Assembly: GCF_002077155.1 (NCBI RefSeq)
Contig: NZ_CP015027.1
Span: forward strand, 928,501 to 992,500
From: Sporosarcina sp. P33
GTDB taxonomy: Bacteria > Bacillota > Bacilli > Bacillales_A > Planococcaceae
Reading direction: 5' to 3'
Length of the DNA: 64,000 nucleotides
The notes beneath the pieces are model-generated. The model ran no database searches, was not told where the DNA came from, and saw only the letters and a list, made by a program, of their open reading frames with translations. The translations under genes were made by a program, and so were the position numbers. Positions 7,671-14,490 of this stretch are shown in pieces (positions within the stretch are counted from its first letter, which is position 1; each line of letters opens with the position of its first letter).

Positions 7671-8469
7671 TCACTTCTGCCTCCCCATCGAGCTTGTAAG
7701 GCACACCATTTCTAAACTTGTAGCCCATACGCTCCAACTTACCGCGTATTCCGAGAGCACTTTTATTTAATCTGTAGCCGATATCTTCCATGCTGTATCC
7801 TTTACTTACTAAATCCAGCAATGCTGCAACATCTGCATGTGTATACTTGACTTGGTTATTCAGCCTTACTGGACGTGCTTTCATATCCAGATCCAAGAGC
7901 CTTCGTTTAACAGCACCTTGTGACCTTTTCAGGCGTTGCGCTATTTCTGGATAAGTGAAGCTGTGTGCGTTTACCATGCTTCTAAGCATTCGATCCTCTT
8001 CTTCTGACCAGGGGTTCTTATTTGACTTATCAACATATAGACGCTTCGCCTGATCTGCACTGCGCTTCACTCCCACCCACTCTTCTTCAGCACCGAGCAT
8101 ATTCTTTTCAAACCTTGAGAAATCAATCATTTCTTTGTTCTTTTCAGCCCACTTCCAAAAGTCTTCTATTTTGATGAACATGACACTTTTCTTGGAAGCA
8201 AGCCGTTTATTTACTACTGGCAAGTCGTATACTTTCACCCAATGATTCAGCGCGTTGTAATTAACCCCTATAACTTCTGACAGCTGCAAGAGCGTTAACC
8301 CGTTAAAACATTTACGCGGATCTCCCAGATTAAGACGTGTTGCTTTTATTTTTACGCTGTTAACTGTGCGCCCCAGCTTCTTCGCAATGGTTTTGTAAGA
8401 AATAACACCCCACTGATCTTCCAAATATTCCACTTCTTCAGCGGTCCAATTTTTACGATGTCTATTCAT
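7624..8469 (-). CDS. Phage Myb/SANT-like DNA-binding protein
   Basis: A 281-residue protein with two Myb/SANT-like segments. The first (NWTAEEVEYLEDQWG...ISYKTIAKKLGRTVNSVKIKA) is at residues 8-45 and the second (PWSEEEDRMLRSMVN...YPEIAQRLKRSQGAVKRRLLD) near 155-195; between them is a MerR-like helix (TLLQLSEVIGVNYNALNHWV). ATG at 8469 is eight bases after GGGAGG. An open frame extends upstream to 8805 but lies inside ssb. Probably a sequence-specific regulator or replication accessory protein; the exact role is unknown. Confidence 0.7.
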   Translation of the reverse strand: MNRHRKNWTAEEVEYLEDQWGVISYKTIAKKLGRTVNSVKIKATRLNLGDPRKCFNGLTLLQLSEVIGVNYNALNHWVKVYDLPVVNKRLASKKSVMFIKIEDFWKWAEKNKEMIDFSRFEKNMLGAEEEWVGVKRSADQAKRLYVDKSNKNPWSEEEDRMLRSMVNAHSFTYPEIAQRLKRSQGAVKRRLLDLDMKARPVRLNNQVKYTHADVAALLDLVSKGYSMEDIGYRLNKSALGIRGKLERMGYKFRNGVPYKLDGEAEVNANEKQTNEQSVCTS

Positions 8470-8491
8470 CGTTACTACCTCCCGGACAATA

Positions 8492-8956
8492 TTAGTAGAT
8501 TGGTAAGCCGCCGGAGTTTTCAGGCGGTGCATACTGTTGAGAATGTCCACCGTAATTGCCTGGGCTGTTGTATTTGTTCGTTTGAGTATTGGATTGCGTT
8601 TGTTGTTGAGGTTGCTGTGATCTTTGCTGTGCATTATTACGGGGTTCCAAAAACTGCGTGCTGTCTGCAACAACTTCTGTCGTATACACCCGCTTTCCGT
8701 CCTGGTCTTCAAAGCTGCCTGTTTGAATTCGTCCATCCACTCCTGCCAAACTCCCTTTTCTAAGATAATTTGAAATATTCTCCGCTTGTTTTCTCCATGC
8801 CACACAATTGATAAAGTCTGCTTCGCGTTCGCCTTGATTGTTCGAGAACGCTCTATTCACCGCTAAAGTGAAACGAACGACTGCAATTCCTGCTTGAGTG
8901 TATTTTAGCTCCGGGTCTTTTGTTAGCCTGCCGACAAGTACAACTCTATTTATCAT
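8492..8956 (-). CDS. ssb: Single-stranded DNA-binding protein (phage SSB)
   Basis: A 154-residue SSB. The OB fold occupies residues 1-105 and begins [19 protein letters not shown], with the conserved FTLAVNR and [11 protein letters not shown] segments. A glutamine/asparagine-rich linker follows. The usual acidic tip DDDLPF that recruits host repair and replication proteins is replaced by GGLPIY, keeping only LP. It sits among replication genes of the prophage. Start is supported by AGAGGTAATCAA before ATG. Confidence 0.92.
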   Translation of the reverse strand: MINRVVLVGRLTKDPELKYTQAGIAVVRFTLAVNRAFSNNQGEREADFINCVAWRKQAENISNYLRKGSLAGVDGRIQTGSFEDQDGKRVYTTEVVADSTQFLEPRNNAQQRSQQPQQQTQSNTQTNKYNSPGNYGGHSQQYAPPENSGGLPIY

Positions 8957-8976
8957 TTGATTACCTCTATTCTTTT

Positions 8977-9105
8977 TTAAGATCCAAATAACTGGTCGTA
9001 TAATTTAATTAGTTCCTGATCGTTCAATCCTTCTAAGTAATCTAGTGAGTAATTTTTTCTAAGTGTAATGGCTGTAATTAGCGCACCACGTTCTTCTTCA
9101 GGCAT
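8977..9105 (-). CDS. Very short phage protein (42 aa, BH0509-like)
   Basis: ATG at 9105 overlaps the end of the preceding gene. The 42-residue chain opens [20 protein letters not shown] and ends with an acidic helix ([14 protein letters not shown]). This shape (basic helix, then a 'hydroxyl-x-x-L...D-E-E-L-x-x-x-Y-D' helix) recalls the tiny BH0509-family proteins of Bacillus, by memory only. No function is known to me. Confidence 0.5.
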   Translation of the reverse strand: MPEEERGALITAITLRKNYSLDYLEGLNDQELIKLYDQLFGS

Positions 9106-9331
9106 GAATTTCACCTCCAAATATTCCGTTTGATCGTTCTGTTATTAACCCGTTCTGCGCTTGCTCCAACACCATGAGCGCGATTTCAAACGGCTTGCGT
9201 TTCAGATTTTTTGCAATGTCTTCGATGTGTTCCCCGTTATTCCATAGCTCGCGGAAAAGTTCTGGTTCGCCTGCTCTGACTGCCCAATCGATATCCATGC
9301 TGTCCAATAGCACTTGATCCATGTCGTTCAC
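9098..9331 (-). CDS. Phage protein with helix-turn-helix-like segment (77 aa)
   Basis: ATG at 9331 is nine bases after AAGGAGTG. Residues 30-55 (LWNNGEHIEDIAKNLKRKPFEIALMV) fit a small helix-turn-helix, as in short Firmicutes phage early proteins. The rest is acidic. It may be a minor DNA-binding protein; the role is unknown. Confidence 0.6.
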   Translation of the reverse strand: MNDMDQVLLDSMDIDWAVRAGEPELFRELWNNGEHIEDIAKNLKRKPFEIALMVLEQAQNGLITERSNGIFGGEIHA

Positions 9332-9336
9332 TCCTT

Positions 9337-9507
9337 TCAGTTCAGCGCGGAAAGTAGAATGTCCATCGCGCCTGATTGATCAGTGTTCGTTTCTTGCTGC
9401 AAACTTTTGAGCGCGTTGTCGAATTGCTGTTCCAGAACTTTGTCCTGCTGGCCGGAATCATTCCAAGCTCCGGCGATCAAAATTAGTTGATTGATGATGT
9501 GCTGCAA
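9337..9507 (-). CDS. Short phage protein, TTG start (56 aa)
   Basis: A TTG at 9507 nine bases after AGGAG opens a 56-residue frame (start LQHIINQLILIAGAW read as Met first) that fills the space between the helicase loader and the next gene. Its last bases carry the next gene's ribosome site. The first 15 residues are a hydrophobic helix and the rest is glutamine-rich and helical. No domain recognised. Confidence 0.55.
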   Translation of the reverse strand: MQHIINQLILIAGAWNDSGQQDKVLEQQFDNALKSLQQETNTDQSGAMDILLSALN

Positions 9508-9519
9508 TTGGCTTCACTC

Positions 9520-10386
9520 CTAAAAATTAATATTTCGTATTCTTTTATCTGAGGTGTTTTCAAACTTAATTACATATGTGTCGCGCAACAGCCTGGAGAC
9601 TGTTTTTGCGTCATACATGCGACACAACGATTCTCGGTCGAGATTGGTAGTGAAGATAGTAGATTTGTCTTGCCTGGAGTCTGCTATGCCTTTTAATATG
9701 CGTATTGTGTAGTCGGAAGCTTTTTTGTCCGTGCCCGTAGCTCCTGTTTCCGCTCCCAGATCATCCAGAACCAGAAAATCAACCTTTGATAGCAGCTGGA
9801 TGAAATACCGCTCTGTGTATATACTTTCTTTGTTTGAGAAACTGTCGCGCACTCTGGATAACATCTCGTCAATGTCGATAAACAAACAAGTGCGATCTTG
9901 ATTATCCGTTTCGTTCATATTCCGGATGATGCTCATAGCCAGATGACTTTTACCGACACCTGGATCGCCATGAAACAATGTATTGAATTTGTTGCCTGAT
10001 CTGTATTGATTGACCGCTTTGATCGCGCGTGCTTTATTCGTCTCTTCTTCAGAGTTCGGTGAACATTCATAGTTTTTGAAGGTTGCACGAATCAATGTTT
10101 TATCTTTAAAGAGGGATTTGCTTTCTAATGTTAAATAGTTTTTACTGAACAACGCGCGGTTAAGTCGAGCAGATTCTTTCTTTTCTAACTCTTCAGTTTC
10201 TCGCTCACTTTCGCATTTAGGACATACTTCTATGCCGTCAAACATAAGCTTTTGATAACGCTTTGTAATCGTCCTGCCTAATGATGCGATTGATTCATGT
10301 TCGCAATAATTAGAAGTTGACTCCATCCGACCAGATTTTTTTAGGTTTTCCATTACGTTGCTCATCGCGTCCGATAGTTTCTGCAT
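9520..10386 (-). CDS. Phage DnaC/DnaI-like helicase loader ATPase
   Basis: A 288-residue AAA+ ATPase that would load the replicative helicase at the phage origin. An N-terminal zinc pair (CPKC) lies near residues 55-58, Walker A GDPGVGKS at 140-147 and Walker B LVLDDLG at 205-211, followed by a sensor-1 asparagine (IFTTNLD) and a C-terminal arginine finger region (SRLLRDTY). ATG at 10386 is chosen because AGGAGG is nine bases upstream. It overlaps the replication initiator gene by 77 bases in another frame. Confidence 0.9.
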   Translation of the reverse strand: MQKLSDAMSNVMENLKKSGRMESTSNYCEHESIASLGRTITKRYQKLMFDGIEVCPKCESERETEELEKKESARLNRALFSKNYLTLESKSLFKDKTLIRATFKNYECSPNSEEETNKARAIKAVNQYRSGNKFNTLFHGDPGVGKSHLAMSIIRNMNETDNQDRTCLFIDIDEMLSRVRDSFSNKESIYTERYFIQLLSKVDFLVLDDLGAETGATGTDKKASDYTIRILKGIADSRQDKSTIFTTNLDRESLCRMYDAKTVSRLLRDTYVIKFENTSDKRIRNINF

Positions 10387-11152
10387 TACGACTAACCTCC
10401 TTTTGATTTAAATAAGATTCAAACTTAGTGCCAAATAGAGTATCTGGACGAATGAACTTACTCATTTTCGAGTCGTTGATCCACTCTTTTGTTTTGATAT
10501 CAATAACTTTGTAAAAGTCTTCTAATCTAAAACCTTCATTCCATCTAGCTTGAATCAAATCTTTTGTTTTTCTGGTAGTTGAACGGTAGTTAGCAGAGGC
10601 TGCGTTGTTGAGATAATTTATTATCTCGACAAAAGGTATTATCTCTTTCTTATTCTTTTCTAGTTCTAATTCTAGTTCTGTTGCGTTACCATTCGTTACT
10701 GTTTCGTTACCTGTAACGCTGTGTAACGTTACATTTTTGTCGACGTTTTTTGACGGAGCGTTGATAGCCTTGAGTTGTCTGTGCCTGGCCACCCTTTCTC
10801 TGGTTTGTTTTCTCATCTTTTCTAGCCCGTCAATGTTCTGGTGCTTCTCCCAATTCGCTATACTTAGGTATGAATGCTCATCCAACTCCAACATTCCAAA
10901 GTCCTTAAACGTCTTGAGCGCCAGACGAACTGTTGCTAGAGGGCGATGAAATATAGCTGCAAGCATCTCCTCTGTGTACGGAATATTTTCGCTTAGGTAT
11001 ATATAACCGCTTGCGTTCGTTTTTCCCGCTTGCGCTAGCAACTTTAACCAAATGACCAATAGCGTGTCAGCTTCGGGCATTTGTTCGATTAGCTTGATCT
11101 TTTCATCATCAAACATGCTGACGCTTAATTTAATCCACTTTACATCTGCCAT
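10310..11152 (-). CDS. Phage replication initiator (replisome organizer family)
   Basis: A 280-residue initiator. Residues 1-110 match the phage replisome organizer N-terminal domain (VKWIKLSVSMFDDEKIKLIEQMP, then a winged-helix pattern). A low-complexity linker with repeated threonine/asparagine and a LELELELEK stretch follows, then a conserved phage C-terminal domain (KTKDLIQARWNEGFRLEDFYKVID). ATG at 11152 has GGAGG six bases upstream. Such proteins bind repeats inside their own gene; the linker-coding DNA here holds a GTTAC repeat cluster. Confidence 0.88.
   Translation of the reverse strand: MADVKWIKLSVSMFDDEKIKLIEQMPEADTLLVIWLKLLAQAGKTNASGYIYLSENIPYTEEMLAAIFHRPLATVRLALKTFKDFGMLELDEHSYLSIANWEKHQNIDGLEKMRKQTRERVARHRQLKAINAPSKNVDKNVTLHSVTGNETVTNGNATELELELEKNKKEIIPFVEIINYLNNAASANYRSTTRKTKDLIQARWNEGFRLEDFYKVIDIKTKEWINDSKMSKFIRPDTLFGTKFESYLNQKEVSRNAETIGRDEQRNGKPKKIWSDGVNF
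10685..10732. repeat. GTTAC/GTAAC repeat cluster inside the initiator gene; possible phage origin
   Basis: Six copies of GTTAC or its complement GTAAC occur in 48 bases, starting at 10685, 10695, 10706, 10713, 10723 and 10728. The first three are 10-11 bases apart, about one helical turn. They encode the threonine/asparagine-rich linker of the initiator. An A/T-rich CTAGTTCTAATTC-type stretch is adjacent at about 10655-10680. Iterons inside the initiator gene are common in Siphovirus origins; binding is inferred. Confidence 0.5.
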
Positions 11153-11261
11153 GATGATCCTCCTTCGTGTTGACAAGATAGTTGTTTTAGGTGATGATTA
11201 GAGTAGTAAATATATCAGCGTCGCTCACTGCTCACCCACACTCCACATGTGAGTGAGCTTT

Positions 11262-11540
11262 TTACATTCTTGCGTGCGCAATATAAAAGGCCCCTTGCTT
11301 GTCCCGCTTTGGAATACCATCGCGGCCGACTCTTCCTGCTGGCAAGACCTGAATGTGATAATCACACTCGTGACATTCAATTTGCGGGATACCCAGGGGG
11401 ATGTAATGACTTCCCTTGTGTCCACATTCGCAGTAATATCTGCATTTATAACGCTTGAATCCGTTGGTTTCTATTTTTATTCCTGTTATCCAAAATTCAG
11501 GCTTACCGTTGATGTACGGTCTTTTAGTAACGTCAAACAT
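11262..11540 (-). CDS. Zinc-ribbon phage protein of unknown function (92 aa)
   Basis: Two cysteine/histidine groups, CECGHKGSH near residues 38-46 and CHECDYH near 56-62, form a likely zinc ribbon inside a beta-rich chain. ATG at 11540 is preceded by AGGTGAGGTAA. It is next to the replication initiator. I know no specific function for this type of small ribbon protein. Confidence 0.6.
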   Translation of the reverse strand: MFDVTKRPYINGKPEFWITGIKIETNGFKRYKCRYYCECGHKGSHYIPLGIPQIECHECDYHIQVLPAGRVGRDGIPKRDKQGAFYIAHARM

Positions 11541-11822
11541 TTACCTCACCTCTTTCGCTAGACTGATAAATTCGTCATACTTATTAAGTACCGTTTGCGG
11601 TATTTTAAGGTTTTTGTTTTCCCGCGAATCATAATATTTACCCGTTTGCGTATCACGCTTATAAATAATAACGGTCCTTACTTTGTACTTTGGCAAGCTC
11701 TCGACGCTTTCTACTTTCGCCTCCACCTTCCAAGATCCACTTTCGCTTCTCCATGTTTCATGTAGTTCCGCAAACGCAACATCTGGTTTACCTATTGGCG
11801 CGATGCATACACTTTTGCTCAT
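11541..11822 (-). CDS. Phage protein of unknown function (93 aa)
   Basis: ATG at 11822 follows GAGGAGGAGTCGAGAA. The chain is mixed alpha/beta with conserved-looking tryptophans (ETWRSESGSWKVEAKV) and a tyrosine-rich basic middle. It starts inside the end of the 48-residue membrane protein gene. No family recognised. Confidence 0.6.
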   Translation of the reverse strand: MSKSVCIAPIGKPDVAFAELHETWRSESGSWKVEAKVESVESLPKYKVRTVIIYKRDTQTGKYYDSRENKNLKIPQTVLNKYDEFISLAKEVR

Positions 11823-11934
11823 TTCTCGACTCCTCCTCCACTTCTTTTCCCGCGTCTGACCACAGGACGCCTAGCATGAATGCGATGATCGGCATTGTAA
11901 TAGCGCACACCAACAAGTATTCGTAATCCGTCAT
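11788..11934 (-). CDS. Small single-span membrane protein (48 aa)
   Basis: ATG at 11934 overlaps the upstream stop as ATGA. Residues 5-25 (EYLLVCAITMPIIAFMLGVLW) are a clear transmembrane segment and the tail is charged (SDAGKEVEEE). The sequence around codon 35 doubles as the ribosome site of the next gene. Phage-encoded one-span proteins of this size exist in many lysogeny regions; the role is unknown. Confidence 0.6.
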   Translation of the reverse strand: MTDYEYLLVCAITMPIIAFMLGVLWSDAGKEVEEESRNEQKCMHRANR

Positions 11935-12263
11935 AATGACGCCACCTCCGAAATGTACTGGTAGTGTTTTGGGTGCGTCTTTTCAATTGCCGCTAATTCT
12001 GAGTCATCAAATATTGTGAAAAACTTAACGCCATACACTTCGTTTGTAAGTGTGTATGGATACTCATAGCCGTTATTATTTTCTACGTCATAATATTTTG
12101 GAGCAAAAGATTCCAAGAATGAAGTTGTTCCAAGTTGCACTCTTGTTCCTAAAGAATCAATATTGATTGCTGTTATTCCGTCTCCAGAATTCTCCGTTTG
12201 GCTATCATCCACAACCGAAGCCAATACATTTATTAGATCAACGGTTTCGTTTACAATGTTCAT
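11931..12263 (-). CDS. Acidic phage protein of unknown function (110 aa)
   Basis: A 110-residue, strongly acidic chain with beta-like segments (INIDSLGTRVQLGTTSFL) and an aspartate-rich C-terminal third. Its ATG overlaps the antirepressor stop and its stop overlaps the next start, so it is part of a coupled chain. No motif recognised; an acidic, DNA-mimic-like composition is notable but proves nothing. Confidence 0.55.
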   Translation of the reverse strand: MNIVNETVDLINVLASVVDDSQTENSGDGITAINIDSLGTRVQLGTTSFLESFAPKYYDVENNNGYEYPYTLTNEVYGVKFFTIFDDSELAAIEKTHPKHYQYISEVASL

Positions 12264-13006
12264 GCTTGCTCACCTTTCTTCTCCATGATTGGAAGGATAT
12301 TTTTGGCTTTAAGAAGTTCGTAGATATACAGCCTTCCTTTTTGCGTCCACTTCGTCATGAGCCTCGTTCCTTCTGATCCGTCTTGCTTTCGGAAAGTGGA
12401 TGTGTGTGACTTTGTGTAGCCTTGACCTTTATGCTTTGCGTAGAGTAACCACTGGCCGTTAATCTTGTACTGGATGCCGTGAGTATTGAGCAGCTTATTG
12501 AATGCATGCGCAGTCATTCCGTAATCATCCGCTATTTGAGTAGTAACCATTAAGTCGGTTGACTTCAAAACTTCGTCGACATAAGTAACTTTTGGCTCCA
12601 TCTCGCTAACTCGCTGGTCGAGTATTTTGTTTTCTAACTGCAACTGCTCTTTTTCTTCTTCTGCTGCTACTAATTGCAAAAGAGCTTCTTTGAAGTTGGT
12701 CGGTAAATTGAATTCCGGTTGTTTGTTTTCAAGTTCTTCAATACGCTTGATAACCTTGTATCTAGTTTTGGCATCGTATTTCAAAGCTAGTTGCATCGCT
12801 CCGTCTTTGCCGAATAAGTAGCAGGGGTATTCTTTGCCGCGACTGTTTGTAAAAGTTGACTGCTCAAAAATGAGCCGTGAGATTTCTTCGCCCAAAGATT
12901 CAATTTCATTACGAATATCGCGCATGACGTTCTTGTGTTCTTTACCTACAATTTCCGCAATGTCTAAACTTGTCATTTGTACTTCCGCTTTCATTAGCTG
13001 ATTCAT
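12260..13006 (-). CDS. Phage antirepressor (Rha N-terminus, KilAC C-terminus)
   Basis: A 248-residue two-domain antirepressor. Residues 8-85 carry the Rha-type DNA-binding pattern (MTSLDIAEIVGKEHKNVMRDIRNEI, then SRGKEYPCYLFGKDGAMQLA). A coiled linker (90-130) leads to a KilAC/ANT domain (TTQIADDYGMTAHAFNKLLNTHGIQY, then TKWTQKGRLYIYELL). Such proteins are made early and bind or displace the repressor. ATG follows GAGGAGGAAATCAT and overlaps the preceding cro-like stop as ATGA. Confidence 0.88.
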   Translation of the reverse strand: MNQLMKAEVQMTSLDIAEIVGKEHKNVMRDIRNEIESLGEEISRLIFEQSTFTNSRGKEYPCYLFGKDGAMQLALKYDAKTRYKVIKRIEELENKQPEFNLPTNFKEALLQLVAAEEEKEQLQLENKILDQRVSEMEPKVTYVDEVLKSTDLMVTTQIADDYGMTAHAFNKLLNTHGIQYKINGQWLLYAKHKGQGYTKSHTSTFRKQDGSEGTRLMTKWTQKGRLYIYELLKAKNILPIMEKKGEQA

Positions 13007-13203
13007 ATGATTTCCTCCTCTTGAAATAAATCATTAAGTGTACAACTGAAGTATTCCGCTAACTTCATAGCTTCTTTTAAAGTAAAATCAGACTTACCAT
13101 TTTCTTTTAATGAATAAGTGGCGTGATTAATATTCAGCACACTCGCGATTTCTTTTTGCTTTACACGCGATTCTCTTCTTTTAACATAGAGTTTGAAATG
13201 CAT
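13003..13203 (-). CDS. Small XRE-family DNA-binding protein (66 aa)
   Basis: A single HTH_3-type helix-turn-helix fills the chain (RRESRVKQKEIASVLNINHATYSLKENGKSDFTLKEAMKLAEYF), ending in an acidic tail. ATG lies after GAGGTGAAGAAGG, and its first codons overlap the end of the upstream cro gene by 43 bases in another frame. It could be a second Cro or an excision-type regulator. Function is inferred from fold and place only. Confidence 0.75.
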   Translation of the reverse strand: MHFKLYVKRRESRVKQKEIASVLNINHATYSLKENGKSDFTLKEAMKLAEYFSCTLNDLFQEEEII

Positions 13204-13430
13204 CCTTCTTCACCTCTAATCTCGGTAATACCGAAGTTTCTAGGTAAAAAAATATCTTCAATCGACATTTTAAAGAATTGACTAACAGCAAACATCTCGT
13301 CCATCTGGAACTGATGTCGACCTCGTTCCTTCATTCCGTATGTCTCTCCCGTGATTCCCAACAGTTTTGCCATGTCTTTCTGCTTCAAACCTCTTTCGCT
13401 ACGCAAGCGAATCAAGTTCCATTGCTTCAT
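13161..13430 (-). CDS. Cro-like XRE-family repressor
   Basis: An 89-residue HTH protein divergent from cI. Residues 5-55 form the helix-turn-helix (LIRLRSERGLKQKDMAKLLGITGETYGMKERG), followed by a segment typical of XRE repressors (MDEMFAVSQFFKMSIEDIF). ATG at 13430 has AGGAGG ten bases upstream; an upstream frame to 13535 overlaps the promoter and lacks a ribosome site. As first gene of the leftward early operon it is the natural Cro counterpart. Confidence 0.82.
   Translation of the reverse strand: MKQWNLIRLRSERGLKQKDMAKLLGITGETYGMKERGRHQFQMDEMFAVSQFFKMSIEDIFLPRNFGITEIRGEEGCISNSMLKEENRV
13222..13234. promoter_or_regulatory. Candidate phage operator 1 (TCGGTAATACCGA)
   Basis: A 13-base palindrome, TCGGTA-A-TACCGA, lies inside the 3' end of the cro gene, 240 bases from the main switch. 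The same half-site TACCGAA recurs in the switch promoter and again at 13622-13628 inside cI. It is probably bound by CI or Cro; binding is not shown. Confidence 0.55.
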
Positions 13431-13463
13431 GTTTTTTTCCTCCTGTCTATTTGCTATGAATCT

Positions 13464-13492
13464 ATCATATTCGTTATTACCGAAGTTGTCAA
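13464..13492 (-). promoter_or_regulatory. Early leftward promoter with operator in the spacer
   Basis: On the minus strand, TTGACA (13487-13492) and TATGAT (13464-13469) are separated by exactly 17 bases, and the spacer is filled by the near-palindrome TTCGTTATTACCGAA (13470-13484). A repressor bound there would block polymerase at the cro promoter, a textbook lysogeny switch. Confidence 0.8.
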
Positions 13493-13523
13493 CGAAATGT
13501 TTCGTTTTTAAGGAATAAATATC

Positions 13524-13551
13524 TTCAAACTGCATAATACTATGGTATAAT
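13524..13551 (+). promoter_or_regulatory. cI promoter
   Basis: TATAAT at 13546-13551 lies 16 bases after a weak TTCAAA at 13524-13529, and GGAAGGAGG follows before the cI start. The good -10 with a poor -35 is usual for a repressor-maintenance promoter that may need activation. Confidence 0.6.
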
Positions 13552-13575
13552 AAGTCCCGGAAGGAGGCCGCACTA

Positions 13576-13980
13576 ATGAAGGAAGATGATTTGTCGAGGT
13601 TTGTTGGAAGTAAAATAAAGTATTACCGAAGAAAGAAGAAACTAACGCAAAGCGAATTAGGAGAGTTGATAGGTAAAAAAAATAACACTGTATCAAATTA
13701 TGAAACCGGTACGATCTCGCCGGAGCAAGATGCTTTATTCGCTATCGCCAAAGCCCTTGATATTAAAGTGGATGATCTGTTCCCAGAAATGAATGTTGTG
13801 GATGACGATAATAACTTTGAACGCGCGTTACGGATGGCGAATGGATTAGAGTTGAAAGAAATGAATTTTTTGAAAGAGTTAATAGAAAAAACCCTCTCCA
13901 TGCAGGGAGAGGATCGGGAAAAGTTTTTAGAAAGCATCAGGTTTACCGTGGAGTATTACGAGAGGATGAATCAAGACTAA
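13576..13980 (+). CDS. CI-type phage repressor (XRE family)
   Basis: A 134-residue repressor on the opposite strand to the early genes. An HTH_3 domain fills residues 8-66 (VGSKIKYYRRKKKLTQSELGELIGKKNNTVSNYETG). The acidic C-terminal half probably dimerises; it lacks the LexA/CI self-cleavage dyad (no Ala-Gly cut site with Ser/Lys pair), so induction would need antirepressor or another route rather than RecA-driven autoproteolysis. ATG follows GGAAGGAGG. A half-operator at 13621-13630 lies early in the gene. Confidence 0.85.
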   Translation: MKEDDLSRFVGSKIKYYRRKKKLTQSELGELIGKKNNTVSNYETGTISPEQDALFAIAKALDIKVDDLFPEMNVVDDDNNFERALRMANGLELKEMNFLKELIEKTLSMQGEDREKFLESIRFTVEYYERMNQD

Positions 13981-14068
13981 TTTTTGAATTTTGGCCGGGC
14001 GGTTTACACTTCTGTTCTTTCAGAAGTTGGACGAAACTCACCAGTGTTTGTACTGCATTGTTTTTCAT
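13943..14068 (-). CDS. Possible 41-residue gene antisense to the cI 3' end
   Basis: ATG at 14068 with AAGGCGG upstream opens a 41-residue frame that overlaps the last 38 bases of cI in the opposite direction. The product is basic and amphipathic (MKNNAVQTLVSFVQLLKEQK...). A hairpin (ACTTCTG/CAGAAGT, 14008-14027) lies within it. It may be chance; listed because it fills an otherwise empty 124-base gap. Confidence 0.25.
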   Translation of the reverse strand: MKNNAVQTLVSFVQLLKEQKCKPPGQNSKISLDSSSRNTPR

Positions 14069-14104
14069 AACATCGCCGCCTTTATAATATTGTGAGGTGT
14101 CTAG

Positions 14105-14329
14105 TTGGCTTACAAAGTCGGAAGATGCCTACTTCGAGAACGCTTGGATGATGCCGGTATAGATCAGGTTATGTTAGCGAAAAGTTTGAATGTGACTAAA
14201 CAACAGGTGAATAAATATGTCACCAACAGACAACGTATGTCACTCGAAACCGCTAAAAATATATCATCTATCGTCCACTGTGAAATTGAAGATTTGTACG
14301 AGTGGATCGAAGTAGGTAATGACGAGTAG
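14105..14329 (+). CDS. Small HTH DNA-binding protein beside the integrase (74 aa)
   Basis: A TTG start five bases after GAGGTG opens a 74-residue XRE-type helix-turn-helix (LLRERLDDAGIDQVMLAKSLNVTKQQVNKYVTNRQRMSLETAKNI). It could be an excisionase/regulator or a second repressor. Position between cI and int suggests lysogeny control; nothing more can be said. Confidence 0.7.
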   Translation: MAYKVGRCLLRERLDDAGIDQVMLAKSLNVTKQQVNKYVTNRQRMSLETAKNISSIVHCEIEDLYEWIEVGNDE

Positions 14330-14418
14330 ATTCATCATCTACTCGCCGACAAAAGTCAGCCGAAGAACTTACCTCCATTATAGCTCAAATTTTCTTAAAT
14401 TAGGTAAAATAAATGTAT

Positions 14419-14465
14419 TTGACTTATTTAATATAGTTACTATATCATGAAAAGAACAAATGTTC
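14419..14465 (+). promoter_or_regulatory. Integrase promoter with LexA-type box
   Basis: TTGACT (14419-14424) and TATATC (14441-14446) are 16 bases apart. Just downstream, GAACAAATGTTC (14454-14465) is a perfect GAAC-N4-GTTC palindrome, the core of the Bacillus LexA (DinR) box. It would sit at about the transcription start, so LexA could repress int and DNA damage could release it. Confidence 0.65.
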
Positions 14466-14490
14466 TAGTTATATTTGAGGAGGTATTCTG

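Noticed and set aside
11225-11425. 66-residue minus frame overlapping the zinc-ribbon gene
   Set aside because: Lies in another frame of a better-supported gene with clear cysteine pairs and a ribosome site.
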